The notes below the pieces were generated by a model, which was not told the DNA's origin, made no database searches, and was given only the letters and a program-made list of their open reading frames with translations. The translations under genes were made by a program, and so were the position numbers. Shown in pieces: positions 49,295 through 59,683 of a DNA stretch of 64,000 nucleotides; the stretch's first letter is position 1; each line of letters starts with the position of its first letter. Origin of the DNA: Acidobacteriaceae bacterium (GTDB lineage Bacteria; Acidobacteriota; Terriglobia; Terriglobales; Acidobacteriaceae); NCBI GenBank assembly GCA_030038435.1, contig JASHOY010000377.1:1-64000 (forward strand), read 5' to 3'.

Positions 49295-49924
49295 ATGTCG
49301 CTGGGAAAGGCCATGATTCATGCGCGCAAACAGAAATCGGCTGTGAAAGCAGCCGCATTGGCGGCAGCGGAGCACGCGGCGGGGCAGCCGGGGGTTCACA
49401 CCATGCACATCCTGCAGATGCCGGTGCTGGTGCTGAACGCGTCGTATGAGCCCATCAACATCTGCGGGGCGCGGCGCGCGCTGGTGCTGGTGCTGAAGGG
49501 GATTGCGCGCACGGAAGAGGAGCATGGTCTGACGCTGCATGCGCAGCGGGCCCGTGTCCCGATGCCTTCGGTGATCCGGCTGCTGGAGTACCGGCGTATT
49601 CCCCACCAGACGCGCGCCCTCTCTCGCAAGAACATTCTGCTGCGCGACCGCAACACCTGCCAGTATTGCGGCGAAGCCAAGGTGCCCGGCGAACTGACCC
49701 TCGATCACGTCGTACCGCGCTCGCGGGGCGGCAACTCGACCTGGGAAAACCTGGTTGCCTGCTGTCACGCCTGCAACCGGCGCAAAGGCAACCGGCTGCT
49801 CAGCGAGATTGACGACATGATCCTGTTGCGTGAACCTCGCGCCTTTTCGCTGCACACCAGCCGCCAGATCATGCGCATGCTGGGCCGCGGCGATGACCGG
49901 TGGCGGAAGTACCTGTTTTATTAG
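49295..49924 (+). CDS. HNH endonuclease
   Basis: [71 protein letters not shown]. Confidence 0.93.
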   Translation: MSLGKAMIHARKQKSAVKAAALAAAEHAAGQPGVHTMHILQMPVLVLNASYEPINICGARRALVLVLKGIARTEEEHGLTLHAQRARVPMPSVIRLLEYRRIPHQTRALSRKNILLRDRNTCQYCGEAKVPGELTLDHVVPRSRGGNSTWENLVACCHACNRRKGNRLLSEIDDMILLREPRAFSLHTSRQIMRMLGRGDDRWRKYLFY

Positions 49925-50012
49925 CGGCCCGGGATCAGGCATCAGGCGCAAGGGCGTTTGGCCGCCTGAAAATACAGACAACATGGGCTTCTCATAGTAC
50001 CCCGCGGGGAAA

Positions 50013-51347
50013 ATGCAGAGATCACTGAACGGGTCAGGCAGTTGGGGCGTCTTTTTTCGCATGGGTTTCGCGATAGGGAAAGCTGTGTTTTTTGGGCTCC
50101 TGATTTGCCCGGCGCTGGCGGCTCAGTGGTATGCGCCGCCGCCCGTTCCTACCGGACTTCCCAGCCAGCCGTTTTCTATTCGCAACATCTGGTACATCGG
50201 CGGGACGGGGCCCTGGGACACGATGACCCTCGATGCGACGACGGAACGGCTATTTATCGCGCATGGCACGATGGTGCAGGTGCTAAGCGTTCAAACCGGA
50301 ACGCTGGTGGGCGAAATCAAAGGCCTGGTCGGAGCCCGCGCCATTGCGCTGGACAGCAATGGCGGGAATGGCTACATCAGTGACGGCCCCGGCAATCGCG
50401 TAGTGGTTTTCGACCAGCATAGCCTGCAGACGGTGGCCACCATCGCTACGGAGCCGGACCCGCAATCGCTGGTCTACGAGCCGGCTTCGGGGCTAGTCTT
50501 CGTCGTACAGGCTGCGCCAGCGTCTCAGGCGCCTCCGCCGCAGCAGAACCAGGGCGAGCGGAAGCGGGCGGTGCCAGGTGCATACGGAGAATCGAACATC
50601 ACTGTCATCGATCCGCAGACCAACTCCATTCTGGGCAAGATCGTGCTTTCCGGCCATTTGGGCTACGCGCAGGTTGACGGCGCGGGGAATGTCTATGTGG
50701 GCTATACCGACCGTGACGCCATACTCCGCTTCAACGGCGAGGCCGTGGCTGCAGATTTCGAGAGCCGGCAGGGCCAGCCCGGTCAAGCGTCAGCGCCGGA
50801 GGCGGCGAAGGGACATAAGCAGAAGGCCAGCGCCGTAAAGCCGCCTCTGATTGACTGGACGAGCGGCCAGGAGGCGAGCGCAACCGAGGGCGGAGGTTTT
50901 CAGGTGATCCGGCTGGGGCAGGCCTGCGGTTTGCCGCGCAGCTTTGCGCTCGACGGCCCGGATGCCCGCCTCTTTGCGGCGTGCAACACCTCGACGCTGG
51001 AAGTGCTCAACACGGCTACCGGTGCGACGATTACCAACATGCCCATTGGAGTGGGCGTTGATGAGATTGGTTTCGACTCCGCACATGATTACATCTTTGC
51101 GGCCAGCGGAGCGCAGGACGGAATGCTCACCGTGGTGCGGCGTGATTCAGCTACCGACACCTACGCGATTGTTCAGAATCTGCCGACGCGCGAGCGCGCT
51201 TATGTGATGGCGGTAGATGCGGAAAATGGCGAGGTCTATCTGGTCACCGATATTGTGGGCGTGAAGCTGAACCAGCCGGGAGGTCTCGGCGCGTTGCGCA
51301 CGACGCCCGTCAACGGCAGCTTTCAGGTGATCGAAGTGGGAAACTGA
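50013..51347 (+). CDS. Secreted YncE-like beta-propeller protein
   Basis: Repeated blades (GLVGARAIALDSNGGNGYISDGPGNRVVVFD...); signal peptide after MGFAIGKAVFFGLLICPALA. Confidence 0.75.
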   Translation: MQRSLNGSGSWGVFFRMGFAIGKAVFFGLLICPALAAQWYAPPPVPTGLPSQPFSIRNIWYIGGTGPWDTMTLDATTERLFIAHGTMVQVLSVQTGTLVGEIKGLVGARAIALDSNGGNGYISDGPGNRVVVFDQHSLQTVATIATEPDPQSLVYEPASGLVFVVQAAPASQAPPPQQNQGERKRAVPGAYGESNITVIDPQTNSILGKIVLSGHLGYAQVDGAGNVYVGYTDRDAILRFNGEAVAADFESRQGQPGQASAPEAAKGHKQKASAVKPPLIDWTSGQEASATEGGGFQVIRLGQACGLPRSFALDGPDARLFAACNTSTLEVLNTATGATITNMPIGVGVDEIGFDSAHDYIFAASGAQDGMLTVVRRDSATDTYAIVQNLPTRERAYVMAVDAENGEVYLVTDIVGVKLNQPGGLGALRTTPVNGSFQVIEVGN

Positions 51348-51381
51348 ATCGGGCGGAAAGCAAGACGGATACTCGGGGAAT

Positions 51382-52164
51382 CTATTGGGCGCCGTCGGAC
51401 TGCTGCTGCGCTTGCGGACGGCGGTGGTCGATGATGCGGTAACCGGACGGGATCTGGAAGACGCCGGGATCGGGTGCGGAGAGGTTGAGGTCGGTGAGCC
51501 AGAGCGTTTGATCGCCGTCGCGCGGGTCGTGCCGCTCCTCTCTTACATTGATTCCGAGTTGAGGCGAATACCAGTAGTCCACAGTGCGAAGGATGTTCTT
51601 GGTATTGCCGATGGTGGCCGAGAAGATGGTCAGCGTTTCGCGCGTGTGCAGAACTTCCTGACCATCCATCAAATCGGTTCCCAGGTTTTCGCGAGTCAGG
51701 TAGGTTTTGCCGCCAGGCTGCAAACCGGCGTGCGGGTCCCCTGCCGGTGCGGGAGGCGAGTAGTAAAACAGGTTGCACACCTTCGCATAGGGATTGCAGT
51801 TGTACATGGTGTGGGCGACGGGATCGGTGTATTCGTTGATTCTGACTTGCGACTGCCGGTTTTCCGGATTGGGGACGGGCGTGAATGTTCTGCGCTCCTG
51901 AAAGATGCGCCCATCCATATCGCGGGCAACCACGCGCTGGTTTTGCGAGGTGACGGTGGAACCGTCAGGCATGGTACGCACCACAAGCGTTTTGGCGATG
52001 GCCATGAACGGCGCACCCGTTGAGGGCGGAAAGTAAAGCGGCGCAATCAGAAAAGGCGCGCGGAAATCGGGCGCATGGGTGGGCGCGGTTGCCTGGGCGA
52101 AAAGCAAAGCCGGCAAAGCGGCGAGGGGAACGACTCGAGCAAAGGCACAAGGAAAGAGCTTCAT
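51382..52164 (-). CDS. Secreted hypothetical protein
   Basis: MKLFPCAFARVVPLAALPALLFAQ signal peptide; no family recognised. Confidence 0.65.
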   Translation of the reverse strand: MKLFPCAFARVVPLAALPALLFAQATAPTHAPDFRAPFLIAPLYFPPSTGAPFMAIAKTLVVRTMPDGSTVTSQNQRVVARDMDGRIFQERRTFTPVPNPENRQSQVRINEYTDPVAHTMYNCNPYAKVCNLFYYSPPAPAGDPHAGLQPGGKTYLTRENLGTDLMDGQEVLHTRETLTIFSATIGNTKNILRTVDYWYSPQLGINVREERHDPRDGDQTLWLTDLNLSAPDPGVFQIPSGYRIIDHRRPQAQQQSDGAQ

Positions 52165-52249
52165 GCAAGCAGGCCCCGAATTTCGGCTCCATCATAGCAG
52201 AAGGCTGAAGCGACGGCTGCAATCCAGGTGGCTCGAACAGGCAGCGAGT

Positions 52250-53134
52250 TCAGGGCTTGGGCGGCTGGCCTGTGTTGGGCTGCTGGCCGTTCTTGGTAAT
52301 ATCCTGGCCGTTGTAGATGATCGTCGTCGAGGTGCCGAAACGCTTGTAATTGGAATACGTGACTACCTCGCGAATGTGCACGTCCTCGGCCATGTAGCCA
52401 TTGCCGCCGGTGAAATGGAGCATGCCCTCGCCTTTTGAATAGACAGGAAACCAGTAATGGCCGTCGATCTGCTGGCGCCAGGTGATAAAGGGCGGGTGCA
52501 GGTCCTGGTGGCCGGGCTTGGTGTCGTCAGGCACCATCCAGCCGTCGGTAACCACGATCTCCAACTCCTGCGTGTCGACCCAGACGCGGCCCTTGAAGTA
52601 GCGCTTGTTCTTCTCTATCTGCTTGGGGGTTACGTCGAAGACGTAGCAGTCGACCTGGTCGATGCGCTGCTTGCCCACGTATTTCACGTCGTACTCGCTC
52701 ATGTTGTCGGGGGTGAGAACGAACTGGTAGTTGTGCTGGATGTCCTGGAAGTCCGATTCCGACATCATGATGCCGCCGTTATCCAGGGTGCTGGGCGGGG
52801 CGTAGACGACTTTTTCCCAGCGGCCGCCGCTGGGGCGGAAGGTCACGTCGTCGACCTCGTAGTATTCTCCGGTGACCTTGTGCGTATCGTCATCGATGGT
52901 GTCGACGCGCGCGGTGCGGCGGTAGGTGTAGTGTTGCAGCGCCTCGCGGTATTCAGCCTCACGGGAGGTGAAGTCGGAGATGATTTTCGATACGGGGATG
53001 GGAGGCTGGGTGAACTGCAAAGGTCCGAATCCCGAATCCAGCGGCATGGGAGTGAAGCTGTCTTGTGCACGCGCAACCACGGCTGCGCTCATGGCCAGCG
53101 TCAGCAGGATCGATATCCAACGGAATCGCAACAT
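52250..53134 (-). CDS. Secreted hypothetical protein (outer-membrane lipoprotein-sorting-like)
   Basis: MLRFRWISILLTLAMSAAVVARAQDSF signal peptide; VDQVDCYVFDVTPKQ-like QRIDQVDCYVFDVTPKQIEKNKRYFKGRVWVDTQELEIV. Confidence 0.7.
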   Translation of the reverse strand: MLRFRWISILLTLAMSAAVVARAQDSFTPMPLDSGFGPLQFTQPPIPVSKIISDFTSREAEYREALQHYTYRRTARVDTIDDDTHKVTGEYYEVDDVTFRPSGGRWEKVVYAPPSTLDNGGIMMSESDFQDIQHNYQFVLTPDNMSEYDVKYVGKQRIDQVDCYVFDVTPKQIEKNKRYFKGRVWVDTQELEIVVTDGWMVPDDTKPGHQDLHPPFITWRQQIDGHYWFPVYSKGEGMLHFTGGNGYMAEDVHIREVVTYSNYKRFGTSTTIIYNGQDITKNGQQPNTGQPPKP

Positions 53135-53266
53135 GGATTCCTCCTTTTCGCGCCTTACACAGTAAGCCGGGCCGGGAGCCGGCCTGCGCATTTCCAAGTT
53201 TCTCATGCGCCCGGGTATTTAGACGCACCGCGCACAACGAGGGAGTGTCGGAAAAGGCGGACACGC

Positions 53267-53896
53267 TTAATCCGCGGGGGGCTGAGCTGGCTGCGGTGCG
53301 CCGGCATTGGGGTTGCCGAGAATCCTGAAAGAGTTCATGAACTGCTCGGTCATGCCGGCAGGGTGATTTTTGCTGTTGACCACGATCAACTGGTAAAAGC
53401 GGCTGCCGTCGAGGAATTGATGGACAGCGTACTGCCATCCGTCCTTATCGACGGCGGTGAAGGCGCGACCGGGCACGCCAAACAATTCGATGGGCACATC
53501 GCTGGTGAGGGTTTTGCCTCTCGTCACGCCGTCGCGCATGGTCTCGAGCAGCGCCTGCGGCGAGGCGCTGGCGTAGTCGGGCGGGTAGTCGTTATAGATG
53601 ACCATGTAAGTGGTGTCGTCGTTATCGAGGTCGACCCAGTATTGATACATCGTCGCGTTGCCGCCGCCCTGGAGGTTGAGCGGCCGTGACAACTGTTTCG
53701 GCGCGCCGGGAAACTCCACCTTGAAAAGGCCGTTAGTAGAGGTGAAAGACCGCATGGCCGCGGAGGACTCCGCGGCTGAAGCAGAAGCCGCCTGGGGTGG
53801 TTTGGCATTCTTTGCGGGCGTTTTCGTCTGCGCGGCTGCCAAGGTTCCGGCGGGAATTAGCAGCAATAATGCAGTCACACTCCCAACTTTGCGCAT
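53267..53896 (-). CDS. Secreted hypothetical protein
   Basis: MRKVGSVTALLLLIPAGTLAAAQ signal peptide; FTSTNGLFKVEFPGAPKQLSRPL. Confidence 0.7.
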   Translation of the reverse strand: MRKVGSVTALLLLIPAGTLAAAQTKTPAKNAKPPQAASASAAESSAAMRSFTSTNGLFKVEFPGAPKQLSRPLNLQGGGNATMYQYWVDLDNDDTTYMVIYNDYPPDYASASPQALLETMRDGVTRGKTLTSDVPIELFGVPGRAFTAVDKDGWQYAVHQFLDGSRFYQLIVVNSKNHPAGMTEQFMNSFRILGNPNAGAPQPAQPPAD

Positions 53897-54055
53897 CTTC
53901 CTCCCGGTAACGCCTTTTGCGGGCTGGCACAGCCGGCGGCTCAGTGCCTGCAGGGCTGTCTTGCTCATTATGGCGCAGTGCGGTGATCTGCGGGCAGGCG
54001 CGGCCTGCGGCCTGCGGCGCCAAACAGAGATGGAAATCCGTACAATAAAGACTGA

Positions 54056-56101
54056 ATGGCTTTTACCGAACAATACGACGTGGTGGTGGTGGGGGCGGGC
54101 CACGCTGGGTGCGAGGCGGCAATGGCGGCTGCGCGCATGGGTCTGAAGACCGCGCTCATCACCATGAATCTCGATCTCATCGCGCAGATGAGCTGCAACC
54201 CGGCGGTGGGCGGCGTGGCCAAGGGCCACCTGGTGCGCGAAGTGGATGCGCTGGGCGGGATCATGGGCGAAGTGGCCGACGCGGTCGGCATTCAGTTCCG
54301 CTTGCTGAATACTTCGCGAGGCCCGGCGGTATGGAGCCCGCGCGCGCAGTGCGACAAGCAGCTTTACCGGGTGAAGATGCGCGAAGTGCTGGAAGCGCAG
54401 GCCGGGCTGCATATCCGGCAGGCGGAAGTTGTTGACCTGGTGGTGGAAGAGGGTTCAGGGACCAGGGACCAGGGATCTGAAAGCAACGGCGGCGGGGCTG
54501 AGGACGTGGATGCGATCGCCGAGCTGCCGCGGCCCACGCGGGTGCGCCGCCGGGTTTTGGGATTGAAGCTGCGCGATGGCCGCCGGTTGATGGCTGGGGC
54601 GACCATTATCACCACGGGGACGTTTCTCAATGGGCTCATCCATTGCGGCGAAGAGCGCTATCCGGCAGGGCGCAGCGGCGAGCCGGCGAGCGTTCTGCTG
54701 GGCGAAGCGCTGCGGGCTCTTGGGCTGCGGACATGCAGGCTTAAGACCGGGACGCCGCCGCGGCTGGACGGGCGCACCATCCGCTGGGATGCGTTTGAAG
54801 AGCAGCCCGGGGATGCCGACCCTACGCCGTTCAGCTTTCGCACCAGGCGAATTGTGCAGCCGCAGGTGAGCTGCCACATCGCGTTCACCACGCCGGAGAC
54901 GCTGCGGCTGATCCGCGAAAACGTGCACCGCTCGGCGATGTACTCGGGGCGTATCGAGGGCGTCGGGCCGCGCTACTGCCCGTCGATCGAGGACAAAATC
55001 GTCAAGTTTCCGGATAAGACGCAGCATCAGTTCTTTCTGGAGCCGGAGGGGCTGAACACGCACGAGGTCTATATCAACGGCATGTCGACCTCGCTGCCCA
55101 TGGAAGTGCAATGGCAGATGGTGCATTCGATTCCCGGGCTGGACGAAGCGGAGATGCTGCGGCCGGGTTACGCGATTGAGTACGACAGCGTGGACGCGAC
55201 GGAGCTGGACCGGACGCTGCGCGTGAAGTGCATGGAGGGCCTGTATCTGGCCGGGCAGATCAATGGAACCAGCGGCTACGAAGAGGCGGCGTGCCAGGGA
55301 ATCATGGCGGGAATCAACGCCGCGCTGTGGCTCAAGGGCGAAGCGCCGTTCACCATGGATCGCACCGAGGGCTACACGGGGATTCTCATCGACGATCTGA
55401 TCTCGAAGGGCACCAATGAGCCGTATCGGATGTTCACGTCACGGGCGGAGTTCCGCCTGCATCTGCGCATTGACAACGCGGACCGACGGCTCACGCCGCA
55501 GGGGCGACGGCTGGGACTGATCGGCGATGAAGCCTGGGCCGAGTACGAGCAGAAACGGGCGCGGATGGCGGCGCTCGATCGGCTGCTGGCCACCGGCAAG
55601 GTGGATGGGGAAAAGCTGGCGCGCGTGGGACTGGGCGAGTTGCCTGCGGTTGCGGGGCTGACCTGGGCGCAACTGCTGAAGCGGCCTGAAGTGACCATGG
55701 AAGCGGTGCTGGGTGCGCTGCGCGGCGAGTTGGAGCACGACGCGGCGCTGCGCGCGTTCCTTCTGCCCGATAATCCGCGGGAACATTCGGTGACTGTAGC
55801 GACCATGCGCAATGAAGCGCGCGCGGTAGAGACGGAGATCAAGTTTGCCGGATATCTGGAGCAGCAGAAGAAGTCGATTGAAAAGCTGAAGGCCGCCGAA
55901 GCGGTGACCATTCCGGAGTGGATCGAGTATGGGACAATCAGCGGGCTCTCGCGGGAGATGCGCGAGAAGCTGGAGCGGGTACGCCCGGGAACGATCGGCC
56001 AGGCCAGCCGCATCCCTGGAGTGACGCCGGCGGCGCTGAGCCTGGTGCATGTGTCCATCCGGCTGCAGGGGGCGAAGCGGCTGCGTCCCATGGATGCCTG
56101 A
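54056..56101 (+). CDS. mnmG: tRNA uridine-5-carboxymethylaminomethyl modification enzyme MnmG
   Basis: [62 protein letters not shown]. Confidence 0.97.
   Translation: MAFTEQYDVVVVGAGHAGCEAAMAAARMGLKTALITMNLDLIAQMSCNPAVGGVAKGHLVREVDALGGIMGEVADAVGIQFRLLNTSRGPAVWSPRAQCDKQLYRVKMREVLEAQAGLHIRQAEVVDLVVEEGSGTRDQGSESNGGGAEDVDAIAELPRPTRVRRRVLGLKLRDGRRLMAGATIITTGTFLNGLIHCGEERYPAGRSGEPASVLLGEALRALGLRTCRLKTGTPPRLDGRTIRWDAFEEQPGDADPTPFSFRTRRIVQPQVSCHIAFTTPETLRLIRENVHRSAMYSGRIEGVGPRYCPSIEDKIVKFPDKTQHQFFLEPEGLNTHEVYINGMSTSLPMEVQWQMVHSIPGLDEAEMLRPGYAIEYDSVDATELDRTLRVKCMEGLYLAGQINGTSGYEEAACQGIMAGINAALWLKGEAPFTMDRTEGYTGILIDDLISKGTNEPYRMFTSRAEFRLHLRIDNADRRLTPQGRRLGLIGDEAWAEYEQKRARMAALDRLLATGKVDGEKLARVGLGELPAVAGLTWAQLLKRPEVTMEAVLGALRGELEHDAALRAFLLPDNPREHSVTVATMRNEARAVETEIKFAGYLEQQKKSIEKLKAAEAVTIPEWIEYGTISGLSREMREKLERVRPGTIGQASRIPGVTPAALSLVHVSIRLQGAKRLRPMDA
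54457..54485. repeat. GGGACCA/GGGATCT-type low-complexity repeat inside mnmG
   Basis: ggttcagggaccagggaccagggatctgaaag encoding [17 protein letters not shown] in a loop. Confidence 0.6.
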
Positions 56102-56167
56102 GTTATAACCGCTGAAAACCGGTGGCTGTTTTGCGACCAAGGACCGCTGCCGGCTGATCCGCGCCCT

Positions 56168-56953
56168 TCATGCCCGAACTACCTTGATCCCCGACCGCTC
56201 GAACGGCGCCAGAGCCTCATCCGGAGCACCGAGATTGGTGATCAGCACATGAATTTCGCTGGTCGGGCAGATGAAGGCCGGACTGATCTTCCCCACCTTG
56301 CTCGAATCCGCCACCACGATCACCTGCTTCGCCTGTTTCACCATCTTCCGGTAGACCAGCGCCTCATCGGTCTCCAGCGTCGTCGCCCCGCGCTCCGCGT
56401 CCAGTCCCGTCACGCTGAGAAATACCTTGTCCATATACACATCGTCGAGAAAGGTCAGCGCCGCATGCCCGGTGAGCGAAAACGACCACGCCCATGGAAC
56501 CACTCCGCCAGTGACGTAGGTGCGGATGCCCGGCTGATTGCACAGCTCCATGCCGATGTTGATGGCGTTGGTAATCACCTGGATCTTGTCGCGGTGGCGC
56601 AGGCTGCGTCCGATGTGGGTGGTGGTGGTGCCGGCGCTCAGGCCCACGGTTTCGCTGGCCTGAACCAGATCGGCCGCCGCCGCGCCGATGCGGCGCTTCT
56701 CCACGGCATAGCGCTGCTCGCGCGCCAGGAAGGAACTGTCGTAGCGGAAGGGCTCGTAAAGCAGCGGTTCCACCAGTGTTGCGCCCCCGTGTGTGCGCCG
56801 GATCAGACCCCGGTTCTCCATCCGCGCCAGATCCCGCCGGATACTGGGCGCCGAGGATCCGGCAGCCGCAACAATCTCTTCAATGCTCGCCGTTCCCACG
56901 CGGAGCAGGAATTTCATAATCTGTTCAGATCGCGGATTCAGCTTGTCTGCCAT
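56168..56953 (-). CDS. DeoR/GlpR family transcriptional regulator
   Basis: EIVAAAGSSAPSIRRDLARMENRGLIRRTHGGATLVEP; DeoR C-terminal sensor domain. Confidence 0.9.
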   Translation of the reverse strand: MADKLNPRSEQIMKFLLRVGTASIEEIVAAAGSSAPSIRRDLARMENRGLIRRTHGGATLVEPLLYEPFRYDSSFLAREQRYAVEKRRIGAAAADLVQASETVGLSAGTTTTHIGRSLRHRDKIQVITNAINIGMELCNQPGIRTYVTGGVVPWAWSFSLTGHAALTFLDDVYMDKVFLSVTGLDAERGATTLETDEALVYRKMVKQAKQVIVVADSSKVGKISPAFICPTSEIHVLITNLGAPDEALAPFERSGIKVVRA

Positions 56954-57209
56954 ACCGCACCCGATTCTAAATGCTTCCGGGCCGCGAAGGGATAATTTCG
57001 CCGTGATTTTTTATCAAATCGACAATATTCGCAGTACTTATCTTCAGAGGTTTGATCAGTTGGCACTGCTTTGATCGATTCCTTCTGTCCGTTTTTATCC
57101 AGCCTTTTCCCAAGTTCGACACCGCTGTGATAGCGTTGCATGGCAACCTGTTGCCGTAATTCCAAACCGGCGCTGATCTGAAAGAGCGTCGGACCCCGCC
57201 GTTGATTCC

Positions 57210-58529
57210 ATGGCTCCCGATCTGGAAACCCGGGTAGTGCGCAAGCTGCAAAGACGCATCCTGCCCTTTGCGATGCTGCTTTACTTTGTCAGCTTCCTCG
57301 ATCGGGTCAACGTGGGCTTTGCCGCCTTCAGCATGAACAAGGCCATTGGACTTTCGCCGGCAGAATTCGGTTTCGGCGGCGGCATCTTCTTTATTGGCTA
57401 CATCCTCTTCCAGGTTCCCTCAAACATGATCCTGTACCGGGTGGGCGCGCGAAAATGGATTGCCCGGGTGGTCGTGGTCTGGGGGCTGGTTTCCGCCGGT
57501 TCGGCGTTTGTCGTCGGCCCGTACAGCTTCTATGCCATGCGTTTTCTTCTGGGATTGGCCGAGTCCGGCTTCTTCCCGGGCATTTTGCTCTACCTCACGC
57601 TATGGTTCCCGTCGCGCCACCGCGCTGTCGCCATCGCCGCATTTATGGCTGCGGCCCCTCTTTCCACGGCGGTTGGCTCGCCCATCTCCGGGGCGCTGAT
57701 GGAACTGCCCCGGCTGGGCGGTTTGAGTGACTGGCAGTGGCTTTGCATCCTTGAGGCTCTGCCGGCCATCCTGCTTGGTTTCGCGGTATTCAAAGTTCTC
57801 GCCGATAGCCCCGAAGAAGCGGTCTGGCTCGAAGCCGGCGAGCGCGACTGGCTCACGGCGAAACTGAGGGAAGAACGCGCGCCCATCTCCCGGCCCGCCG
57901 GCGGTCTCAAGAGCGCCTGGGCTGCTCTCCGCGATCCCCGGGTGCTGGGGCTGGCGGTAATTTATTCGGGCACTTCCGCCGGATTGTACGCGGTCGGTCT
58001 CTGGTCGCCGCTGATCATCAAGCAATTTGGATTTTCGCCCATGGCTGTGGGTTGGATCAACGCCGTACCGAGCATCGTGGCGGCGCTGGGCATGTTGGTC
58101 TGGGCGCGCAACTCTGACCGCACCCTGGAACGAACCTGGCATGTGACCATTCCCTGCCTGATGGCCTGTGCGGGCCTGGTCTGGGCGGGAATGGCCACGG
58201 CTGCCATTCCTGCCGTCGCTGCCCTCACCATTGTGAGTTTCGGCAGCAACGCCTCCAAAGGGCCGCTCTGGGCGGTGCCGAGTCTGTTCCTCTCCGGCGC
58301 CGGCGCCGCCGCGGGCATCGCCTGGATTAATTCTCTAGGAAACATTGGCGGCTTCGTGGGACCAATTCTTATCGGCTGGCTAAAGAGCAGGACGGGCAGT
58401 TATCTCGGCGGCCTCGACGCCGTCGGCGCCATGCTGATGCTCTCCGCTGTACTGATGTTGAGCATGAGCCGGCAAATGCGCCGCGGGGGCTGGAGGACTG
58501 CCTCGCGTGAGAGTGAGCCAACAGATTGA
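57210..58529 (+). CDS. MFS transporter (anion:cation symporter/tartrate-like)
   Basis: RILPFAMLLYFVSFLDRVNVGFAAFSMNKAIGLSPAEFGFGGGIFFIGYILFQVPSNMILYRVGARKWIARV. Confidence 0.9.
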   Translation: MAPDLETRVVRKLQRRILPFAMLLYFVSFLDRVNVGFAAFSMNKAIGLSPAEFGFGGGIFFIGYILFQVPSNMILYRVGARKWIARVVVVWGLVSAGSAFVVGPYSFYAMRFLLGLAESGFFPGILLYLTLWFPSRHRAVAIAAFMAAAPLSTAVGSPISGALMELPRLGGLSDWQWLCILEALPAILLGFAVFKVLADSPEEAVWLEAGERDWLTAKLREERAPISRPAGGLKSAWAALRDPRVLGLAVIYSGTSAGLYAVGLWSPLIIKQFGFSPMAVGWINAVPSIVAALGMLVWARNSDRTLERTWHVTIPCLMACAGLVWAGMATAAIPAVAALTIVSFGSNASKGPLWAVPSLFLSGAGAAAGIAWINSLGNIGGFVGPILIGWLKSRTGSYLGGLDAVGAMLMLSAVLMLSMSRQMRRGGWRTASRESEPTD

Positions 58530-58583
58530 AGTTGCCTGCATCGAGGCGACGTTCGCCTGCCACTGCCTGCGCCCAGTCCGCGC

Positions 58584-59165
58584 TTAGTCATTGCCCGGGA
58601 GTTGCAGATGAGCGGCGATACACCTGACGGCTTCTGCCGAATTGGGGACCGCACGCAGCAACTCCCGGTTACAGGGCTTCACAAACCCGGCATTCACTGC
58701 GGTATCGAGAAACTCGATGAGGCCGTTCCAATAGCCGGCAGTGTTGACCAGCAGACAGGGCTTAGCGTGAATTCGCAACTGCGCCCAGGTCACCGCTTCG
58801 AGCATTTCGTCGAGCGTGCCGTAACCGCCGGGAAGAGCGATAAACGCATCAGCCAGCGCGGAAATCCGCGCCTTGCGTTCATGCATGGTCGGAACCATTT
58901 CCAGCGCAGTCAGTTTCTGGTGCGCAATCTCCGCCCCGGCAAGCACATGCGGTAATACTCCAACGACTTCTGCCCCCGCGGCGAGCGCCGCATCGGCGAC
59001 CGCACCCATAAGCCCCACGCTGGCGCCTCCGTAGACGACACCCAGGCCTGCGGCTGCGATTTGAGCGCCCAGCATTCGGGCCTCGTCCATAAAAGCGGGA
59101 TCATTTCCGGAAGAAGAACCGCAGTAGACCGCAACGCGGCGGTTTAGTGTGGTGGGCTTTGTCAT
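58584..59165 (-). CDS. LOG/TIGR00730 family Rossmann-fold protein
   Basis: VAVYCGSSSGNDPAFMDEARMLG...VVYGGASVGLMGAVADAAL...ALPGGYGTLDEMLEAVTWAQL. Confidence 0.93.
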   Translation of the reverse strand: MTKPTTLNRRVAVYCGSSSGNDPAFMDEARMLGAQIAAAGLGVVYGGASVGLMGAVADAALAAGAEVVGVLPHVLAGAEIAHQKLTALEMVPTMHERKARISALADAFIALPGGYGTLDEMLEAVTWAQLRIHAKPCLLVNTAGYWNGLIEFLDTAVNAGFVKPCNRELLRAVPNSAEAVRCIAAHLQLPGND

Positions 59166-59304
59166 CGTGCTTTCAGGATAGCGCCGTGGCTGGGCTTGAT
59201 GGCCGCATTTTGGAGGTCCGAATTCGCGCCGCGATCAGCATTGCCGGTGGCAATCTGGTCATTCCTCCTGCATCCAAGCATGCCGACGTCGTAATCTACT
59301 GAAC

Positions 59305-59610
59305 ATGAGCCCGACACCGCAACAGCCGCAACTGAATCTCACCCAGACAACCGACTATCGCGAATCCTATGCCAATAGTGTGCAGGTGCGCGTTAGCGTT
59401 TGGGATTTCCAGCTTGTCTTCGGATTGGCCTCGAGCGAGAGTCCCGAACAGGTCACGATCCGCAATCACCAGGCGATCTTTCTGAGCCCGCAGCAAGCCA
59501 AGGCGCTATGGAATGTGCTGGGTCAGAACATCGCCCAGTATGAACAGGCTTTTGGGACTCTGAATCTCGAGCCCAAGAACCAGAACTTTCCCTCCGGAGC
59601 AGTGAATTAA
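59305..59610 (+). CDS. DUF3467-like protein
   Basis: YRESYANSVQVRVSVWDFQLVFGLASSESPEQVTIRNHQAIFLSPQQAKALWNVLGQNIAQYE. Confidence 0.8.
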   Translation: MSPTPQQPQLNLTQTTDYRESYANSVQVRVSVWDFQLVFGLASSESPEQVTIRNHQAIFLSPQQAKALWNVLGQNIAQYEQAFGTLNLEPKNQNFPSGAVN

Positions 59611-59628
59611 AAGGTACCGACGCAATTG

Positions 59629-59649
59629 TGCTCCGGTCTGGCCGGAGCA
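59629..59649 (+). terminator. Terminator-like hairpin TGCTCCGG-tctgg-CCGGAGCA
   Basis: Perfect 8 bp stem after the DUF3467-like stop; no clear U-tract. Confidence 0.35.
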
Positions 59650-59683
59650 TGAGTGGTATTCTCAAGATGGTCCTCTATTCGCT

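Noticed and set aside
52457-53689. 410 aa + strand ORF
   Set aside because: Antisense to two secreted-protein genes with clear signal peptides; valine/aspartate-rich shadow
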